Shown here: one piece after another, positions 5,052 through 6,760 of the stretch
Layout: each line of letters starts with the position of its first letter
Position numbering within the stretch: the first letter of the stretch is position 1
Source: Treponema sp.
Lineage (GTDB): Bacteria; Spirochaetota; Spirochaetia; Treponematales; Breznakiellaceae
NCBI GenBank assembly: GCA_031289935.1
Contig: JAITON010000209.1
Coordinates: forward strand, 1-6,760
Length of the DNA: 6,760 nucleotides
Reading direction: 5' to 3'
Program-made: the position numbers and the translations under genes
Notes under the pieces: generated by a model
The model's input: the letters and a program-made list of their open reading frames with translations, nothing else
Told to the model about the DNA's origin: nothing
Databases searched by the model: none

Positions 5052-6416
5052 GTGCAGGTTCAAGGACAGGCCCTGGTCCAGGGTCAGCAGCTCAGGATGA
5101 GTCCCCAGCTATACCAGTCCATCAAGCTGATGGCGCTGCCCATCGTTGATCTGCGCGAAAAAATCGAGGAAGAAATCGAGAAAAACCCCGCCCTGGAGAT
5201 TCTGGAGGACCGTTCTACCATATCCCTGGACAGCGCCCTGAGCTCCCCCCGGAAGGAAGAGGACGATTACTTCGAGGCCACTTCCGATTCGGGCTTTATC
5301 CGCCGGGGGGGCGACGAAGCCGCCGAGGAGCAGCACCGTTTTATCGAGGGGGCCCTGTCCCGGTCCGAGACGCTCCAGGAGCACCTCCTCTGGCAGCTCA
5401 GGCTGGAACCGGTAGAGCCTGCGGTTCGGGAGACGGCGGAGCTCATCATTCAGAACCTCAATGCCGATGGATTCCATACGGAACCGGTAGAGCTCCTTTT
5501 GAAAGACCGGCCCCCGGAAGACAGGTCCCCTGAGAAGATCGCCAGGACCCTGAGCCTGGTACAGTCCCTGGACCCCCAGGGCTGCGGCTGCGCGGATTAC
5601 CGGGAATCCCTCCTGGTCCAGGCCGGACTCCTGCCGGACGCTCCCGGTGGAATGGCAGAGGCCCTGGCCTACCTGGAACTCCTGGAAAAGGGGAGTTTTC
5701 GCGAGGCCGCCCGGAAACTCTCCCGGACCGAAGAGGAGGTCCGGGCTATTTTTGAGCGGCTCAGGAAGCTCTCCCCCTTCCCGGGCCGTCAGTTCGACTC
5801 CGGGGACACCCGCTATGTGGTGCCCGATATCCAGATAATCAGACAGGACGGTGAATTTGTCATTATCCTCAACGATGAGGAGATTCCTGTCCTGGGGATC
5901 AACCCCTTTTTTATGAAGCTTTCGGACGAAAAGGACGGGGAAAGGGCTGCCCGGGACTTTGTCCGGGAGAATATCAAGGAGGCCCGCTGGTTTATCCACT
6001 CCATCAACCGGCGGAACCATACCCTGGTCCGGGTAACCCGGGCCATTGTGGAGTTCCAGCGGCCCTTCTTTGCGGGAGGCCCCAAGTACCTGGCCCCCCT
6101 AACCCTTCGGAATATTGTCCATGAACTGGGGCTCAACGAGTCCACCGTGTCCCGGATCGCCAACGGCAAATACGTCCAGACCGAATGGGGGATCTTTGAA
6201 ATCCGGCACTTTTTCAGCAGCGCCGTCCGGGGCTCCGCCGGCTCCTCCAAGGAGGGGGTCAAGGAGATTATCCGGGAAATTCTCTCCGGGGAGAACCGGC
6301 GCATGGCCGACCAGGAGATCGCCGGTGAACTGGCCCGGCGGGGGGTTTCCCTGGCCCGGCGTACGGTGGCCAAGTACCGGAAGGAGCTCGACCTGGGCTC
6401 ATCCTACGACCGCTAG
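5052..6416 (+). CDS. rpoN: RNA polymerase sigma-54 factor RpoN
   Basis: 454 residues from a GTG start, slightly shorter than E. coli RpoN (477). Region I (1-50) is Gln/Leu-rich: QGQQLRMSPQLYQSIKLMAL, then IEEEIEKNPALEIL. This is the part that contacts AAA+ enhancer-binding activators and blocks spontaneous open-complex formation. Region II (about 51-95) is acidic and variable. The core-binding domain covers about 100-300, with the conserved LDPQGCGC (173-180) and KLSPFPGRQF (239-248). The DNA-binding part has a helix-turn-helix at about 351-372 (TLRNIVHELGLNESTVSRIA), followed by NGKYVQTEWG. The RpoN box ARRTVAKYRK (435-444), which reads the -24 element, is intact. The protein therefore looks functional. 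No activator gene lies in the window, so the regulon cannot be inferred. It is preceded by paired hairpins that may affect expression. Its stop codon overlaps a possible minus-strand reading frame. Confidence 0.97.
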   Translation: MQVQGQALVQGQQLRMSPQLYQSIKLMALPIVDLREKIEEEIEKNPALEILEDRSTISLDSALSSPRKEEDDYFEATSDSGFIRRGGDEAAEEQHRFIEGALSRSETLQEHLLWQLRLEPVEPAVRETAELIIQNLNADGFHTEPVELLLKDRPPEDRSPEKIARTLSLVQSLDPQGCGCADYRESLLVQAGLLPDAPGGMAEALAYLELLEKGSFREAARKLSRTEEEVRAIFERLRKLSPFPGRQFDSGDTRYVVPDIQIIRQDGEFVIILNDEEIPVLGINPFFMKLSDEKDGERAARDFVRENIKEARWFIHSINRRNHTLVRVTRAIVEFQRPFFAGGPKYLAPLTLRNIVHELGLNESTVSRIANGKYVQTEWGIFEIRHFFSSAVRGSAGSSKEGVKEIIREILSGENRRMADQEIAGELARRGVSLARRTVAKYRKELDLGSSYDR

Positions 6417-6511
6417 GGAGACACCAGCCGGTAAACCGCATTTCTGGCCCGCCCCTGGGGGCCGCCCTGCTCAAACGCTTCGCGGTTGAGCTGAAACAAC
6501 CGCCCCCGCAA
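6413..6511 (-). pseudogene. Possible 3' remnant of a minus-strand gene, cut off by the repeat array
   Basis: Reading the minus strand from about 6511 to a TAG at 6415-6413 gives RGRLFQLNREAFEQGG followed by PQGRARNAVYRLVSP. Codon third positions are mostly G or C, as in the real genes, and the composition is protein-like. The frame stays open upstream into the tandem repeats until a TAG in unit 6 (6640-6638). It has no ATG or GTG; the only candidate start is TTG at 6511, with no SD. I recognise no family. It would overlap the end of rpoN by four bases, convergently. The best reading is the tail of a gene whose upstream part has been lost or frame-broken by the expanding array, or lies beyond it. 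Chance is not excluded. Confidence 0.25.
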
Positions 6512-6520
6512 TACCGGACG
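6417..6520. other. Spacer between rpoN and the tandem array
   Basis: 104 bp, GC-rich. It holds an interrupted stem at 6469-6491: GCTCAA pairs with TTGAGC, then one A/G mismatch, then CGC/GCG around loop TTC. A short GCCCC/GGGGC pair also sits near 6451-6462. Neither is followed by a T-run, so I do not call a terminator for rpoN. The minus-strand coding-like tail described at 6413-6511 covers most of this spacer. Confidence 0.5.
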
Positions 6521-6760
6521 GGTCCCAGGAGTAACTGGTTGGTCCCAGGAGTAACTGGTTGGTCCCCAAGGAGTAACCGGTTGGTCCCTAAGGAGTAACC
6601 GGTTGGTCCTTTGTCCTAACTGGGTAGGTCCTTTGTCCTAACTGGTTGGTCCTTTGTCCTAACTGGTTAGGTCCTTTGCCATAACTGGGTAGGTCCAGTG
6701 TACCAACTGGTTGGTCCTTTGTCCTAACTGGGTAGGTCCTTTGTCCTAACTGGTTGGTCC
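6521..6760. repeat. Tandem array of 20-22-bp units, two families, running off the window
   Basis: Eleven full units start at 6521, 6541, 6561, 6583, 6605, 6627, 6648, 6670, 6692, 6713 and 6735, and a twelfth begins at 6756. All start GGTCC and end near AAC(C/T)GG. Units 1-4 (family A) carry AGGAGTAAC(C/T)GGTT in their second half; units 1 and 2 are identical 20-mers and units 3-4 are 22-mers. Units 5-11 (family B) read GGTCCTTTGTCCTAACTGG, then GTA, TT or TTA. Units 8 and 9 are the most diverged. The 20/21/22-bp lengths rule out one continuous reading frame. There are no unique spacers, so it is not a CRISPR array. The junction AAC(C/T)GGTT is a perfect or near palindrome. Confidence 0.95.

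Noticed and set aside
5109..6020. 303-codon minus-strand ORF opposite rpoN
   Set aside because: Antisense shadow of rpoN with no recognisable motif; rpoN is certain.
6451..6491. Intrinsic terminator after rpoN
   Set aside because: GC-rich stems exist but neither is followed by a T-run on the plus strand.
6521..6760. CRISPR array
   Set aside because: Units are directly abutting with 20-22-bp period and no unique spacers; no cas genes are present.

Overview
The window looks like a piece of a spirochaete chromosome. A termite-gut-type Treponema is my best guess, based on the set of proteins, a spirochaete-style lipobox (LFSC), the gene content, and GC-rich genes next to AT-rich and repeat-rich intergenic DNA. 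This is inference from reading; no search was run. The genes are GC-rich (for example 43 of 60 bases are G or C in 541-600). The first 480 bases are strikingly AT-rich (18-19 of 60 in two lines counted), and the switch falls at the start codon of the first complete gene.

Layout. 3-149 (+) is the 3' end of a probable beta-lactamase-fold serine hydrolase. 150-480 is AT-rich DNA with one weak 50-codon ORF (327-479). 481-1425 (+) is a lipoprotein with two LEA14/WHy-like domains. It converges on a two-gene minus-strand operon: murD (3903-2467, UDP-MurNAc-L-Ala:D-Glu ligase), then an epmA/genX-type truncated class II lysyl-tRNA-synthetase paralogue (2477-1452), overlapping by 11 bp. Only 21 bp upstream of murD, a DUF2804 protein starts on the plus strand (3925-4968). 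This divergent gap holds a consensus TATAAT box and is spanned by a perfect 8-bp inverted repeat. An 83-bp gap follows with two tandem 20-bp palindromic units, flanked by an 8-bp direct repeat. Then comes rpoN (5052-6416, sigma-54). A possible 3' remnant of a minus-strand gene overlaps the rpoN stop codon. From 6521 to the window edge runs a tandem array of at least eleven 20-22-bp units in two sequence families.

How the genes work together. murD acts in cytoplasmic peptidoglycan precursor synthesis. The epmA-like enzyme probably beta-lysylates elongation factor P and is translationally coupled to murD. rpoN supplies the alternative sigma factor that needs AAA+ activators. The lipoprotein and DUF2804 protein have no assigned reaction. 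No complete novel multi-gene system is visible. The most unusual material is non-coding: the terminal array with its higher-order ~43-bp period, the covarying twin hairpin before rpoN, and the inverted repeat in the murD/DUF2804 divergent promoter.
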